Counted from the first letter of the stretch, positions 1 to 10,905 are shown. The stretch is 64,000 bases of DNA from SAR92 bacterium BACL16 MAG-120619-bin48 (GCA_001438605.1 LIDE01000006.1:26001-90000), one strand, 5' to 3'. Numbers and translations are program-made. Notes: generated from the sequence alone by a model not told the origin.

Positions 1-591
1 CACCTCGACCACTTCTTTGGTGCGGCCGGTGTGAGAGATAAAAAAGAACACATCCCCCGTACTGCCAGTAGACGCTAGCATGCGCTGCATCAACACGTCG
101 TCGTGAAAAGACACGGGGAGATTAAAACGAAAGAATTTGTTTTCTGCGTCACGAGCAACTGAACCTGAGGCGCCCAAGCCGAAGAAGTAGATGCGTTTAG
201 CTTGAATTAGCTTATCAACCACCTGATTGACAAGGTTGTGGCTGATGCGATCGCGCACCATGGCGAGATTATTAATAGTGCTATCAAAAATTTTCGGCGT
301 GTAACTGACAACGTCATCATCGGGCTCCACGTTGCGGTTCACAAAACGCACGCCACTGACTAACGCTTTTGCCAAGCGCAGCTTAAAGTCGGGAAATCCT
401 GAGGCATTAAAGCGCTTACAAAACCGATTGACACTGGGTTCGCTGACACCCGCGGCTTTTGCCAACGCCGCGATACTCGAACTGGTTGCGCGATCAGGAT
501 CAGCCAGAATCACTCGGGCAACTTTGCTCTCAGACTTATTCAGACTGGGCAGCTGATCAGAAATAATATTAATCAAGTTTTGCGCATGCAT
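1..591 (-). CDS. hexR: HexR/RpiR-family transcriptional regulator (HTH + SIS domain), 3' end outside the window
   Basis: My own minus-strand translation from ATG at 591: MHAQNLINIISDQLPSLNKSESKVARVILADPDRATSSSIAALAKAAGVSEPSVNRFCKRFNASGFPDFKLRLAKALVSG...RIYFFGLGASGSVARDAENKFFRF...; absent from the ORF track because it runs off the left edge. Adjacent to gap/edd. Confidence 0.9.
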   Translation of the reverse strand, partial: MHAQNLINIISDQLPSLNKSESKVARVILADPDRATSSSIAALAKAAGVSEPSVNRFCKRFNASGFPDFKLRLAKALVSGVRFVNRNVEPDDDVVSYTPKIFDSTINNLAMVRDRISHNLVNQVVDKLIQAKRIYFFGLGASGSVARDAENKFFRFNLPVSFHDDVLMQRMLASTGSTGDVFFFISHTGRTKEVVEV

Positions 592-681
592 AAGTATTTA
601 GCCTTTTTGTTCGTAATATTCCTTATTAACGCCGCGTATTTTAGATTTTTTACACAGAAAAGTCCGATTTTCCTCTATAAC

Positions 682-696
682 GGTAATTATATTTCA
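682..696. promoter_or_regulatory. Candidate HexR operator, hexR-gap intergenic
   Basis: GGTAATTATATTTCA matches TGTAAT-N3-ATTACA at 10 of 12 arm positions. Confidence 0.45.
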
Positions 697-730
697 CATT
701 TATCGTAGAAAAGCGGTATCACCACATAAA

Positions 731-750
731 AATAGGTAAGTTTACCTATT
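731..750. promoter_or_regulatory. 20-bp palindrome AATAGGTAA-GT-TTACCTATT upstream of gap (candidate operator)
   Basis: Perfect 9-bp arms with a 2-bp centre, AT-rich, no T-tract; 78 bp upstream of the gap start. Confidence 0.5.
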
Positions 751-796
751 AAAAGTAAACTAAATTGCCTATTAAACGCTTAAAGCTTATACTTTA

Positions 797-811
797 CGTA
801 AGTTTACTACA
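797..811. promoter_or_regulatory. Candidate HexR operator immediately upstream of gap
   Basis: Minus strand TGTAGTAAACTTACG; compares with TGTARTwwwAYTACA at 13/15 positions. Confidence 0.4.
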
Positions 812-827
812 CTATCAAGGTGTCACA

Positions 828-1856
828 ATGTATAAAATTGCTATTAATGGCTTTGGCCGTATCGGCCGCAACATTGTCCGTGCACTCTACGAGCGACCTG
901 AGTTGCAAGACAAAATTAAAATTGTCGCCATTAATGATCTCGGCAGCCTCGAGATTAATGCCCATCTGCTGCAATTTGACAGTGTTCATGGTCGCTTCAA
1001 TCAGCAGGTAGAAGTCACTGACAACACTATTGTCATTAATGGTGATGTTATTCATTGGTCGAGTGAGCGCAATCCAGCAGATCTGCCCTGGAGCAAGCTC
1101 GGTGTAGATCTGGTTTGTGAGTGCACAGGTGTATTCACCTCTCGGGAAAAAGCTGCACTCCATCTCGCCGCCGGCGCCAAGAAAGTGCTGATTTCTGCCC
1201 CCGGCGCCGATGTCGATGCCACTGTTGTGTTCGGTGTCAACGACAACGTGCTCGACGGCTCACAAACGATTATTTCCAATGCTTCTTGCACCACAAATTG
1301 CTTAGCGCCCATGGTACAAACTCTTCATGAGTCTCTCGGGATTTTAAGTGGCTACATGACTACTGTGCACGCTTATACCAATGACCAGCACCTTAGCGAT
1401 GTTTATCACTCCGACGTGTACCGAGCTAGGTCAGCCACACAATCAATGATTCCCACTAAAACGGGTGCCGCGGCGGCTATCGGGCTGGTGCTGCCTGAGC
1501 TTGCCGGAAAACTCGACGGGCTCGCTGTGCGCGTCCCCACCATCAATGTTTCATTGGTTGACCTAACCTTTAATGCTGGGCGCGAAACAACCGCGGCTGA
1601 AGTCAATTCGATTCTGTTACAAGCGGCTCAAGGTCACCTCAAAGACGTTTTGTCTTACAGCGATAAACCACTTGTCTCTGCAGACTTTAATCACATCCCC
1701 TTTTCCTGCAACTTCGACGCTACACAAACCCGCGTCAATGGCTCGTTGGTTAAAGTGATGGCGTGGTATGACAACGAATGGGGCTTTTCCAACCGTATGT
1801 TAGATAACTCTCTGGCGTTACTCAGTGCAGCTGCGGAACAACAAAATGCCGCGTAG
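828..1856 (+). CDS. gap: Glyceraldehyde-3-phosphate dehydrogenase, type I
   Basis: [15 protein letters not shown]..., active-site [12 protein letters not shown]; start chosen at 828 rather than track start 765. Confidence 0.95.
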   Translation: MYKIAINGFGRIGRNIVRALYERPELQDKIKIVAINDLGSLEINAHLLQFDSVHGRFNQQVEVTDNTIVINGDVIHWSSERNPADLPWSKLGVDLVCECTGVFTSREKAALHLAAGAKKVLISAPGADVDATVVFGVNDNVLDGSQTIISNASCTTNCLAPMVQTLHESLGILSGYMTTVHAYTNDQHLSDVYHSDVYRARSATQSMIPTKTGAAAAIGLVLPELAGKLDGLAVRVPTINVSLVDLTFNAGRETTAAEVNSILLQAAQGHLKDVLSYSDKPLVSADFNHIPFSCNFDATQTRVNGSLVKVMAWYDNEWGFSNRMLDNSLALLSAAAEQQNAA

Positions 1857-3291
1857 AACCAAGATTGTAGCCACGTTGGGGCCAGCCAGTAACGATGAGA
1901 AAACGATTCGCGGGCTAATTAAAGCGGGGGTCAATGTATTCCGTCTGAATTTTTCCCACGGCAGCGCTGACGAGCACATTTTGCGCGCAGCTACCGTGCG
2001 TGCAATTGCTGATGAAATGCATACGCCCGTGGGGATTCTCTGTGATATGCAGGGTCCTAAAATTCGTATCGGCGCTTTCCGCAACGATATGAAAATTGAG
2101 CTGCAGGACGGCGCGACCTTCTGTCTTAGCAGTAAGATTGCTATCGGCGGCGGCGACCAAGACGCTGTTCATATTGATAGCGACCTGCTGAAAGACATTA
2201 GTGTCGGCGACATCCTTCTACTCGACGACGGACGCCTGACGTTCAACGTGACCTCGAGAGACGACTTCTCCGTCACCTGTTTAGTTGTTCAGGGCGGTGT
2301 TCTGTCGAGTAAGAAAGGCGTCAATAAGTTTGGCGGTGGATTATCGGCGCCAGCGTTGACAGAAAAAGACAAGGCCGACATTAAAACAGCAGCCGCACTG
2401 CGCACCGACTATTTAGCAATTTCCTTTGTACACTCAAAAGACGATGTCGAAGAGGCCCGTCAACTCCTTCTGGCTGAGGGCAGTCGCGCGCATATTATCG
2501 CTAAAATTGAGCGCGCAGAGGCGATTACGGAAGAGTTTCTGCCCGGTATTATTGCGAGTGCCGATGGCATTATGGTCGCTCGCGGTGATCTCGGAGTTGA
2601 AATTGGCGATGCTAATTTAGTGGCCGTGCAGAAGCAGTTGATTGAAGCAGCCAATACCGCAAACAAAGTGGTGATTACTGCAACACAGATGATGGAGTCG
2701 ATGATCACCGCCCCAACGCCAACCCGCGCTGAGGTATTTGATGTGGCCAACGCTGTGTTAGATGGCACAGACGCTGTCATGCTGTCGGCAGAAACCGCTG
2801 CCGGCAAATACCCTATCGATACAGTGAAAGCCATGGCGCGGGTCATCGAAGGCGCTGAACGGCACCCACTGGCACAGCGCTCAAAGCACCGCATCGACCA
2901 AACCTTTTCGCGTATTGATGAATCGCTAGCATTGGCTGCCATGTATGTGGCCAACCACTTGACTGGCGTTAAGGCTGTTATTTGTATGACCGAGACAGGT
3001 TTTGCACCGCTCATTATGTCTCGCATCACGTCCTCACTGCCAATTTATGCCATGGCTGAGAAACACGGTACCTGTGAAGTAACCACTCTTTACAAAGGTG
3101 TTGTTCCAGTGCCGTTTTGCGCGTCGAATTTAGACCCAAAAGAAGTTAATCATCGCGCCGTGGAAACACTGCGCGCGCACAACGTCGTCGCTGATGGCGA
3201 TTTAGTGCTGATTACCAAAGGAGATTTTGTCAATGTGCACGGCGGCACCAATACATTAAAAATTGTTCGTGTTGGCGACGTTATTCAGTAG
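1846..3291 (+). CDS. pyk: Pyruvate kinase
   Basis: [15 protein letters not shown]..., [22 protein letters not shown] at 1846 overlaps the gap stop by 11 bp. Confidence 0.95.
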   Translation: MPRRTKIVATLGPASNDEKTIRGLIKAGVNVFRLNFSHGSADEHILRAATVRAIADEMHTPVGILCDMQGPKIRIGAFRNDMKIELQDGATFCLSSKIAIGGGDQDAVHIDSDLLKDISVGDILLLDDGRLTFNVTSRDDFSVTCLVVQGGVLSSKKGVNKFGGGLSAPALTEKDKADIKTAAALRTDYLAISFVHSKDDVEEARQLLLAEGSRAHIIAKIERAEAITEEFLPGIIASADGIMVARGDLGVEIGDANLVAVQKQLIEAANTANKVVITATQMMESMITAPTPTRAEVFDVANAVLDGTDAVMLSAETAAGKYPIDTVKAMARVIEGAERHPLAQRSKHRIDQTFSRIDESLALAAMYVANHLTGVKAVICMTETGFAPLIMSRITSSLPIYAMAEKHGTCEVTTLYKGVVPVPFCASNLDPKEVNHRAVETLRAHNVVADGDLVLITKGDFVNVHGGTNTLKIVRVGDVIQ

Positions 3292-3382
3292 CCAGCAAGA
3301 TAAACCGTCTCTTCCAGGCCACGGACGGCCAACTTATTTACCCCGCCACTTTTTTGCCCATCTCTCGCCTAAACACTGAATC

Positions 3383-4066
3383 TTAGTGGGCCCAATAAAT
3401 AGCCACCGGCGTTGTCTGCTGCTGCAGTATGGCGCGTATTGGCAACTCCAAACTGTCAGTGCCGCTATTGGCTCTTAGCAACATTTGTTGCTTGCTGGGG
3501 CCGCTGATATGCAAAATAATTTGCTGGCTGTTCAGCAACCGCGGCAGCGTTAAACTCATACGTTGATGGGGTGCGTGCAACGGTGTGACCGCAACACAGT
3601 TGCGGCCAGACGTCATATCGAGACCCTTTTCAAGGGCTTGCGCCCCTGGAAATAATGACGCGGTATGGCCGTCATCGCCCATACCGAGAATCACAACCGT
3701 GAAGCGACCCATATCGGCAAAAGCCCTGTGACAGGCCGACTCACCCTCTTCGGCTGTCGGAGCACTGTTTTTAAGGGAAAGATAGTGCGCACTGCGGGCT
3801 TCGTTGATCAACAAGTTTTCGCAGACAAGCTTTTCGTTGCTATCGGGGTGATCGGCATCTACCCAGCGCTCGTCGGCCAAGGTGATGGTCACCTGTGTCC
3901 AGTCGAGAATTTGTTGCGAGAGCAAATGAAAAAAACCCACCGGAGTGCGCCCGCCCGAGACAACCAGCGACGCCTTGCCGTCAGTTTCAATAGCGCTGCG
4001 CAACATACCGCTGACTTTTTCGCTGAGCGCGATATCGAGTGCCGATGGATTTTCGAATTCAATCAT
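3383..4066 (-). CDS. pgl: 6-phosphogluconolactonase
   Basis: SGGRTPVGFFHLLS, LADERWVDADHPDSNE, LGMGDDGHTASLFPG; internal start MIEFENPSALD preferred (track ORF begins 4117). Confidence 0.9.
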   Translation of the reverse strand: MIEFENPSALDIALSEKVSGMLRSAIETDGKASLVVSGGRTPVGFFHLLSQQILDWTQVTITLADERWVDADHPDSNEKLVCENLLINEARSAHYLSLKNSAPTAEEGESACHRAFADMGRFTVVILGMGDDGHTASLFPGAQALEKGLDMTSGRNCVAVTPLHAPHQRMSLTLPRLLNSQQIILHISGPSKQQMLLRANSGTDSLELPIRAILQQQTTPVAIYWAH

Positions 4067-4082
4067 GCCCATGCCGATATCC

Positions 4083-5540
4083 TCAAGATCCATGCCAGCT
4101 GCGGCCATCTTTCTCAATCAGCATATCTGCTTTGGACGGCCCCCATGTGCCAGCGCCGTAGGACTTGGTCGCCACTTTTTTGTCGGTCCAGGCGTCGATA
4201 AGCGTGTCACACCAACGCCATGACGCTTCGATTTCCTCACGACTCACAAACAGCCACTGATCCCCTTTCATCACCTCTAAGAACAGGCGCTCATAGGCGT
4301 CAGCAATGCGCGATTCACCGGACGAGTCAAAGAAATCAAGATTGAGGGTGCGCTTTTCCAAGCTTAACCGTTCTTTCAAACTCTGCTTTTTCGAAAACAT
4401 CTCAAGCTCGATGCCCTCGTTTGGTTGCAGACGGATAATCAGGCGATTTTTGGCGCCGCTGTCTTTGTCTGGGAAAATTGCGTGCGGATGATCTTTGTAG
4501 GTAATCACAACCTCCGTCACTTTAGCCTTCATTCGCTTACCAGTGCGCAAGTAGAACGGAACCCCTGCCCAACGCCAGTTGTCGATGTAGGCCTTGAGAG
4601 CAACAAAGGTTTCAGTGTCGCTGTTATTGCTCTCACTGCCCTGCTCCTCCATGTAGCCGACCACGGGCTGTCCGTCTATCCAGCCGGCAGAGTACTGTCC
4701 ACGCACAGACTGATCGAGCACGTTATCGCGATCTATGGGACTCAACGCGCGCAGTATTTTGACCTTCTCTGCGCGTATTTCATCCGCTTGCAGGGAGTTT
4801 GGCGGCTCCATTGCTACCATGCACAACAGCTGCAGCAAGTGATTTTGAATCATGTCGCGTAACTGCCCAACCTTGTCGTAGTAGGACCAACGCCCCTCAA
4901 TACCGACAATTTCTCCAGCAGTAATCTGCACATGATCAATACAGGTGTTGTCCCACTGCGAATTAATCATGCGATTGGCAAAACGCAGTGCCATTAAGTT
5001 CTGCACTGTCTCTTTACCGAGATAGTGGTCGATGCGGTAGATATTGCGCTCGCTAAAAAACTCACCCACAGTGCTGTTGACGTCGCGAGAACTTTTCAGG
5101 TCGTGACCAATCGGCTTTTCCAGCACGATTCGCGAGAGACTATCGACACAGCCCGCGGCATCTAAGTGCTTTGAAATCGAGCCATAAAGACTGGGCGGTG
5201 TTGCCATGTAGTAAATTACTGTGCGCTTTTCGACCAACCAGCCCTTCAAGGCCAAGAAGTCTTTTTTCTGCGAAAAGTCGACTTTAATGTAGGTCAACCG
5301 ACGGCTAAATCGCTGCCAAGCAGCCTCGTCCCAGGCTGATTTAGAGACAACTTTCTTTAAGTTTTCATGGGTTTTTTCAATAAACTCGCTGCTGCTGATA
5401 GCTTCCCGTGCGAGCCCGGCAATACGCACGCTGTCACCTAACAATCCAGCGCGATCGAGCTGGTATAGCGCGGGAAATAATTTACGCGCGGAGAGATCAC
5501 CGCGAGCGCCGAATAAAACTAAATCGATATTACTGTTCAT
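4083..5540 (-). CDS. zwf: Glucose-6-phosphate 1-dehydrogenase
   Basis: LVLFGARGDLSARKLFPALYQL, RIDHYLGKETVQNL; start MNSNIDLV. Confidence 0.95.
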   Translation of the reverse strand: MNSNIDLVLFGARGDLSARKLFPALYQLDRAGLLGDSVRIAGLAREAISSSEFIEKTHENLKKVVSKSAWDEAAWQRFSRRLTYIKVDFSQKKDFLALKGWLVEKRTVIYYMATPPSLYGSISKHLDAAGCVDSLSRIVLEKPIGHDLKSSRDVNSTVGEFFSERNIYRIDHYLGKETVQNLMALRFANRMINSQWDNTCIDHVQITAGEIVGIEGRWSYYDKVGQLRDMIQNHLLQLLCMVAMEPPNSLQADEIRAEKVKILRALSPIDRDNVLDQSVRGQYSAGWIDGQPVVGYMEEQGSESNNSDTETFVALKAYIDNWRWAGVPFYLRTGKRMKAKVTEVVITYKDHPHAIFPDKDSGAKNRLIIRLQPNEGIELEMFSKKQSLKERLSLEKRTLNLDFFDSSGESRIADAYERLFLEVMKGDQWLFVSREEIEASWRWCDTLIDAWTDKKVATKSYGAGTWGPSKADMLIEKDGRSWHGS

Positions 5541-5578
5541 GAAAACCCTCAAATCACGCCGAAGCGTACTTTATTTTT

Positions 5579-6196
5579 TTATCTCTTGAGCGCACTTGCC
5601 TCACGAGCCAACTGCTCTATCTCAGACCAACGCTTCTGCTCCACTAGCTGAGGCGGACAAATCCAAGAGCCGCCAACACAGAGGACATTGGCTAGCGCCA
5701 AGTAGTCCATCACGTTATTCAAGCCGATACCGCCCGTCGGGCAAAATCTGGCATCGGCAAAGGGCCCTGACAGGGCTTTGATCTTCGCCGCGCCACCTGA
5801 CGCCTCTGCGGGGAAAAATTTAAAATCTTGATGGCCGTATTCCATACAGCGCATCATCTCGCTCACCGAGGAAACACCGGGCAGCAGAGGCACAGAAGAG
5901 GCTTTGGCCGCAGCCAGCAGACGGTCAGTTGCGCCAGGGGACACCATAAACTGGCAGCCCAACTGCTCTGACAAAGTCACTTGCTCAGGGGTACAAACAG
6001 TGCCCGTACCAACAATCGCATCAGGCACATGTTGAATAATTTGTTTAATGCCACCCACCGCTGCCGGTGTGCGCAGGGTGATTTCAAGAATGTTTAAACC
6101 GCCGGCCACTAACGCCTGTGCCAGTGGCACCGCATCCTCTTCACGCTCTATCACAATTACAGGAATAACCGATTTTCCGGTCAAAAGGTCTCGCAC
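5579..6196 (-). CDS. eda: 2-dehydro-3-deoxyphosphogluconate (KDPG) aldolase
   Basis: VIPVIVIEREEDAVPLAQALVAGGLNILEITLRT..., FKFFPAE, RFCPTGGI. GTG start at 6196 preceded by AAGGAGC is more plausible than the track ATG at 6343, which lies well inside glk. Confidence 0.9.
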   Translation of the reverse strand: MRDLLTGKSVIPVIVIEREEDAVPLAQALVAGGLNILEITLRTPAAVGGIKQIIQHVPDAIVGTGTVCTPEQVTLSEQLGCQFMVSPGATDRLLAAAKASSVPLLPGVSSVSEMMRCMEYGHQDFKFFPAEASGGAAKIKALSGPFADARFCPTGGIGLNNVMDYLALANVLCVGGSWICPPQLVEQKRWSEIEQLAREASALKR

Positions 6197-6206
6197 AAAT
6201 AGCTCC

Positions 6207-7181
6207 TTAGATCTCTTTAAGTTTTTTCGCCGCGCCCAGCAGCCCGAGGTTATTGCGCATAACCAAGTAGACAGGAATCGGTTGTAGGTAGGAGACAAAG
6301 CGACCTTTGTCCTCAAATTTATTACGGAATCCGCTGTTGACAAAAAATTCGCTAAACCGCGGAATCACGCCGCCCGCAATGTAAATACCGCCCTTTGCGC
6401 CTAGCGTCAGAGCCAAGTTCCCCGCTGCGGCGCCCATCGATTCGCAGAAGGTATTCAAGGCGGTCAACGCTTGCGGATTACTGCCATCGAGCGCTGCACT
6501 GACGACGTCGGGCGGAGTGTCAAAGACAGCGGCGACATTTTCAATACTGCAGATGGCTTTGTAGATATTGACGATGCCGTTACCGGAAAGGACGCGTTCC
6601 AACGAAACACGCTTGTAGCTTTTGCGCAGATTGGTCAAAACCTCCATCTGCCGCTGATCAACCGGCGCGAAATCTGCATGCCCGCCCTCAGTGTCCAATA
6701 CATGATAACCGTTGCTATGGAAGACTAATGCTGCCATCCCCAAGCCAGTTCCTGCCCCTAAAATGCCGATAGGTTTGTGGGTGACAGGCTCGCCGCCGCC
6801 GATTTTTATGCAGTCGTCATCAGAGAGTTCGGTAATACCGTGGGCAACCGCTTCAAAGTCATTGATCACAACCAAACGCTGACAGCCAAACCACTGCAGC
6901 AACTGAGTCTTGGTAAATTGCCAATGGCTATTTGTGAACGCGATGTGTTCGACATCCGCGGGGCAGGCCACGGCGAGACAGACGCCTTTGGGCGCGCCAG
7001 TGAGACCGGTTGCTTCAATAATTTCGGCTCGTAGCTTGACGATCAAATCACTGAACTGCGGATATTCTTCGACGGAGTGATGGAACTCGAATTCACTCTC
7101 TAACTGACCTTCCAAAATTGCAGAAAATCGAGCGTTAGTACCCCCGATATCAGCAACCAAATTCCACGCTTGCCCCGCCAT
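6207..7181 (-). CDS. glk: Glucokinase
   Basis: NLVADIGGTNARFSA, LGAGTGLGMA, EGGHADFAP. Confidence 0.94.
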   Translation of the reverse strand: MAGQAWNLVADIGGTNARFSAILEGQLESEFEFHHSVEEYPQFSDLIVKLRAEIIEATGLTGAPKGVCLAVACPADVEHIAFTNSHWQFTKTQLLQWFGCQRLVVINDFEAVAHGITELSDDDCIKIGGGEPVTHKPIGILGAGTGLGMAALVFHSNGYHVLDTEGGHADFAPVDQRQMEVLTNLRKSYKRVSLERVLSGNGIVNIYKAICSIENVAAVFDTPPDVVSAALDGSNPQALTALNTFCESMGAAAGNLALTLGAKGGIYIAGGVIPRFSEFFVNSGFRNKFEDKGRFVSYLQPIPVYLVMRNNLGLLGAAKKLKEI

Positions 7182-7183
7182 GC

Positions 7184-9019
7184 TTATCCCTCGCCAAACA
7201 GGAATGACGCACCCTGCTCTGCATTGCTTATATTATTTCTATTCACCGCGAACAGCTCTCGGCCACAACCGCGCTGCCCAACATTCGGATTTGCCGCCAC
7301 TTCGCGAGCTTCCAGCTGCGCCAGATCACCCATAAACGACAGTTCACCGCGCACCGCATCGACGCGAATAATATCACCATTTGCCACCTTAGAGAGCAGA
7401 CCGCCTTTGGCCGCTTCAGGCACCAGATGGATCGCTGCAGGCACCTTGCCTGACGCGCCGGACATACGCCCATCAGTCACCAGGGCCACTTTGAAACCTT
7501 TGTCCTGCAAAATACCGAGCATCGGCGTCAACTTATGCAACTCAGGCATGCCGAGCGCGCTCGGCCCCTGATAGCGGACAACCACCACGCAGTCGCGATT
7601 TAACACGCCGGACTCAAACAGCGCCGCCAACTGATCTTGACCATCGATCACCACAGCAGGGGCTTCGACTACCTGATGCTCAGCAGCCACGGCAGAGACC
7701 TTAATCACCCCACGTCCCAAATTTCCCTGCAGCAAGCGCAGTCCACCCTCAGGCGAGAAGGGCTGTTCAACAGTGGTCAACACCGTCATATCAAGCGGTG
7801 TGTTCGGCGATTGGCGCCATTGAATTTTACTGCTCTGTCCTTCACCGACCAAAAAGGGCTCTTGGGTAAAGTCAGCAAAAGAGCCTCCCCACGCGGTTTT
7901 CGCATCGGCATGCATCAAACCACCCTCTAAAAGCTGGCGGAATAGACAGCTAGTGCCGCCGGCGGCGTGGAAGTGATTGACGTCGGCTTGACCATTGGGA
8001 TAGACCTTCGCCAACAGAGGTACCGCAGCTGATAAGTCAGAAATATCTGTCCAATTCATCACAATGCCGGCCGCGCGTGCAATCGCCACAAGGTGAATCG
8101 CGTGATTGGTCGAGCCACCCGAGGCCAGTAGCGCAACGGTGGCGTTGACCATCGCCCGCTCGTCAACGATTTCACCTACCGGACGATAATCATTGCCCAG
8201 CGCAGTAATACGGCCAATTTGGTGGCAGACTTCAACGGTTAGTTTTTCACGCAACAGGGTATCCGGATTGACAAAGGAACTTCCCGGCAACTGTAACCCA
8301 AGCGCCTCTACCACCACTTGATTGCTGTTAGCGGTGCCATAAAATGTGCAGGTACCGGCACTGTGATAAGAGTCAGACTCCGCTTGTAATAACTCTTCGC
8401 GGCCAATTTTTCCTTCCGCGAACAGCTGTCGAATACGCACTTTTTCTTTATTTGGCAACCCAGATTCCATGGGGCCCGCAGGTACAAACATGGCCGGCAA
8501 ATAGCCAAAGCTCAACACGCCCATCAGCAAGCCCGGGACAATTTTGTCGCAAATCCCTAACGCAAGCACACCGTCAAACATTTGGTGGGACAGTGACAGC
8601 GCCGTGCACTGTGCAATCAAATCACGGCTTAGCAGGCTCAACTCCATCCCGTCTTGACCCTGAGTGACACCGTCACACATCGCCGGAACACCCCCAGCCA
8701 CCTGCGCAGTGCAGCCTATTTCACGCATCGCTTGCTTTATTTTGTCGGGATACACAGCGTAGGGCTGGTGCGCCGACAGCATATCGTTGTAAGCGGTTAC
8801 GATTGCGATATTGCCCGCTTCCATCAACCTCAGACTGTGTTTATCGTCAGCGCCACAAGCGGCAAAGCCATGGGCAAGATTGCCGCAGCTGAGCTTTCTA
8901 CGCTCGGGACGATTACTGTAGTCTTCGCGGATTTGACGCAAGTAATCTGTCCGCAGAGGACGACTTCTATCAATAATTCGCTGGGTAACTTCAGCGATTG
9001 TGGGGTTTAACTGGCGCAT
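7184..9019 (-). CDS. edd: Phosphogluconate dehydratase
   Basis: [51 protein letters not shown]; start [11 protein letters not shown] at 9019. Confidence 0.95.
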   Translation of the reverse strand: MRQLNPTIAEVTQRIIDRSRPLRTDYLRQIREDYSNRPERRKLSCGNLAHGFAACGADDKHSLRLMEAGNIAIVTAYNDMLSAHQPYAVYPDKIKQAMREIGCTAQVAGGVPAMCDGVTQGQDGMELSLLSRDLIAQCTALSLSHQMFDGVLALGICDKIVPGLLMGVLSFGYLPAMFVPAGPMESGLPNKEKVRIRQLFAEGKIGREELLQAESDSYHSAGTCTFYGTANSNQVVVEALGLQLPGSSFVNPDTLLREKLTVEVCHQIGRITALGNDYRPVGEIVDERAMVNATVALLASGGSTNHAIHLVAIARAAGIVMNWTDISDLSAAVPLLAKVYPNGQADVNHFHAAGGTSCLFRQLLEGGLMHADAKTAWGGSFADFTQEPFLVGEGQSSKIQWRQSPNTPLDMTVLTTVEQPFSPEGGLRLLQGNLGRGVIKVSAVAAEHQVVEAPAVVIDGQDQLAALFESGVLNRDCVVVVRYQGPSALGMPELHKLTPMLGILQDKGFKVALVTDGRMSGASGKVPAAIHLVPEAAKGGLLSKVANGDIIRVDAVRGELSFMGDLAQLEAREVAANPNVGQRGCGRELFAVNRNNISNAEQGASFLFGEG

Positions 9020-9047
9020 AAAGGCTCCGTTTAGACGAAGCGTGAAT

Positions 9048-9062
9048 TGTAACAAAATTACG
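9048..9062. promoter_or_regulatory. Candidate HexR operator (imperfect), edd-pgi intergenic
   Basis: TGTAACAAAATTACG, compare TGTAAT-N3-ATTACA. Confidence 0.5.
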
Positions 9063-9100
9063 ACTTTACGCCATAAATAATGTATTATTCTCGCTATAAA

Positions 9101-9115
9101 TGTAATTTTATTACA
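9101..9115. promoter_or_regulatory. Candidate HexR operator (perfect arms), edd-pgi intergenic
   Basis: TGTAATTTTATTACA: perfect 6-bp inverted arms, 3-bp centre, between divergent edd and pgi. Confidence 0.75.
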
Positions 9116-9257
9116 TTGCTATTTTCCTACAGCATATCCCCTGCAAATACGTTAAGGTTGCCAAAAATCCAACCGCAATATCGACAGAGGCCTGCCGCCA
9201 GTTTACGCGCTCTCTGCGCTGAAGAAAAAGGCCTTTGCCTTCAAGGAACCGTTAACC

Positions 9258-10853
9258 ATGACCACAACTTACTCCCCAACATCGACCGCAGCATGGGCAC
9301 AGTTGGAACAGCAAGCCATTCACGCAAAGCATGAGACTATCAGTGACTATTTTGCGCAGGACAACAACCGTGTCAGCCAATTGTCAGTGCAGAGCGGCGA
9401 ACTATTCTTAGACTTCTCCAAAAACCTTATCAGCCAGAAAACGTGGCAGGCTCTGCTCGCGCTGGCCGCTGAGTCACCACTAAATGCTCACCGCGCCGCC
9501 ATGTTCAGTGGCGATGTGATTAATAACACGGAAAGTCGCGCTGTATTGCATGCCGCGCTGCGCGCTGAGAGCGGCGACCAGCCCGGCAGCGAAGCGGATC
9601 AGCGCGTTGCCCTGGTCAAGCAGCAACTTGAGGGGGTCAAGCAGGTCAGTGACAAAATTCGCAGCGGCAACTGGTTGGGCAGCACCGGTAAGGCGATAAC
9701 TGATGTCATCAACATTGGCATCGGCGGCTCTGATCTCGGCCCAAAATTGGCCTGTAGCGCCCTTCAAGAGTTTGCCCACCCCGATATCAACCTGCACTTT
9801 ATCTCCAATGTTGATGGCGCAGAGATTTTGTCGTTATTAAAGATGCTTAACCCTGAGACAACGCTGATTGCGCTTGCCAGCAAGACCTTTACCACACAAG
9901 AAACACTGCTCAATGCGAAAACCGCGAGAGATTGGTTTGCCAACACCTTGGGGCTTAAAAATGCGCAGAGCAGCCGTCATTTTGTCGGCTTGACGGCCAA
10001 CCGCGAGAACGCCCTCGCCTATGGCATACCTGATGCGCAAATTCTCGAATTTGCTGAGTGGGTTGGTGGCCGTTATTCGCTGTGGTCGAGCATCGGCCTA
10101 TCGATTGCCATTGCTATTGGTTACGACAAGTTCAAGGATATGCTAGCGGGTGCTCGCGAGATGGATCTGCATTTCCAGGAGGCACCGGCTGAAAAAAATA
10201 TGCCTGTAGTGCTGGCTCTGCTAGGCATCTGGTACAACAACTTCCTTGGCGCGCAGTCAACCGCCGTCATCCCGTATTGCGAACGGCTTTTACTGCTGCC
10301 CTCCTACCTGCAGCAGTTGGATATGGAGAGCAATGGCAAATCAGTAACACGAGACGGACAATCTGTAGGTTATGACACCGGCGCTATTCTCTGGGGTCAG
10401 ACCGGCACCAATGGACAGCACGCCTTTTTCCAATTACTGCATCAGGGAACGCGCCTTGTGCCGATCGACTTTATCGCTGCCGCCGTGGATCACCTGAGCA
10501 ATGACGAACATCACCGCGTATTACTCGGTAATATGCTCGCGCAGTCCAGTGCACTGATGTTTGGCCAGAGCGCTCCCGACGAGGAACCGCACCGCTACTA
10601 TGCCGGCAACAAACCCTCCAATGTTCTGCTGCTCAAAACGTTGTCGGCGAAAAATTTCGGCGCGCTGATTGCGCTTTATGAGCACAAGGTGTTTGTTCAA
10701 GGTTCGATCTGGAATATCAATTCTTTTGATCAATGGGGCGTGGAGCTGGGTAAGAAAATGGCCAACGCACTACTGGCAGATGATGCTGACAACAAGGCCC
10801 CAATGGATGCCTCGACCGCCGCGCTGTTTGCCTACATCGACGCCTGTGATTAG
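9258..10853 (+). CDS. pgi: Glucose-6-phosphate isomerase
   Basis: INIGIGGSDLGPKL, WVGGRYSLWSSIGL, QLDMESNGKSV, GTNGQHAFFQLLHQG. Confidence 0.95.
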   Translation: MTTTYSPTSTAAWAQLEQQAIHAKHETISDYFAQDNNRVSQLSVQSGELFLDFSKNLISQKTWQALLALAAESPLNAHRAAMFSGDVINNTESRAVLHAALRAESGDQPGSEADQRVALVKQQLEGVKQVSDKIRSGNWLGSTGKAITDVINIGIGGSDLGPKLACSALQEFAHPDINLHFISNVDGAEILSLLKMLNPETTLIALASKTFTTQETLLNAKTARDWFANTLGLKNAQSSRHFVGLTANRENALAYGIPDAQILEFAEWVGGRYSLWSSIGLSIAIAIGYDKFKDMLAGAREMDLHFQEAPAEKNMPVVLALLGIWYNNFLGAQSTAVIPYCERLLLLPSYLQQLDMESNGKSVTRDGQSVGYDTGAILWGQTGTNGQHAFFQLLHQGTRLVPIDFIAAAVDHLSNDEHHRVLLGNMLAQSSALMFGQSAPDEEPHRYYAGNKPSNVLLLKTLSAKNFGALIALYEHKVFVQGSIWNINSFDQWGVELGKKMANALLADDADNKAPMDASTAALFAYIDACD

Positions 10854-10868
10854 ACGCTAGACATACTT

Positions 10869-10890
10869 CGCACCCATTTGTCTGGGTGCG
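10869..10890. terminator. Stem-loop between convergent pgi and ispH
   Basis: CGCACCCA-TTTGTC-TGGGTGCG, 8-bp perfect stem; no clear T-tract. Confidence 0.4.
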
Positions 10891-10905
10891 CTTGGTCGAG
10901 TTTCG

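Noticed and set aside
765-827. Extended N-terminus of gap in the ORF track ([21 protein letters not shown])
   Set aside because: Overlaps the operator-rich promoter region and is not part of the conserved GAPDH start [15 protein letters not shown].
6197-6343. N-terminal extension of eda in the ORF track
   Set aside because: Lies inside glk in another frame; a GTG start with a good Shine-Dalgarno at 6196 matches known Eda length.
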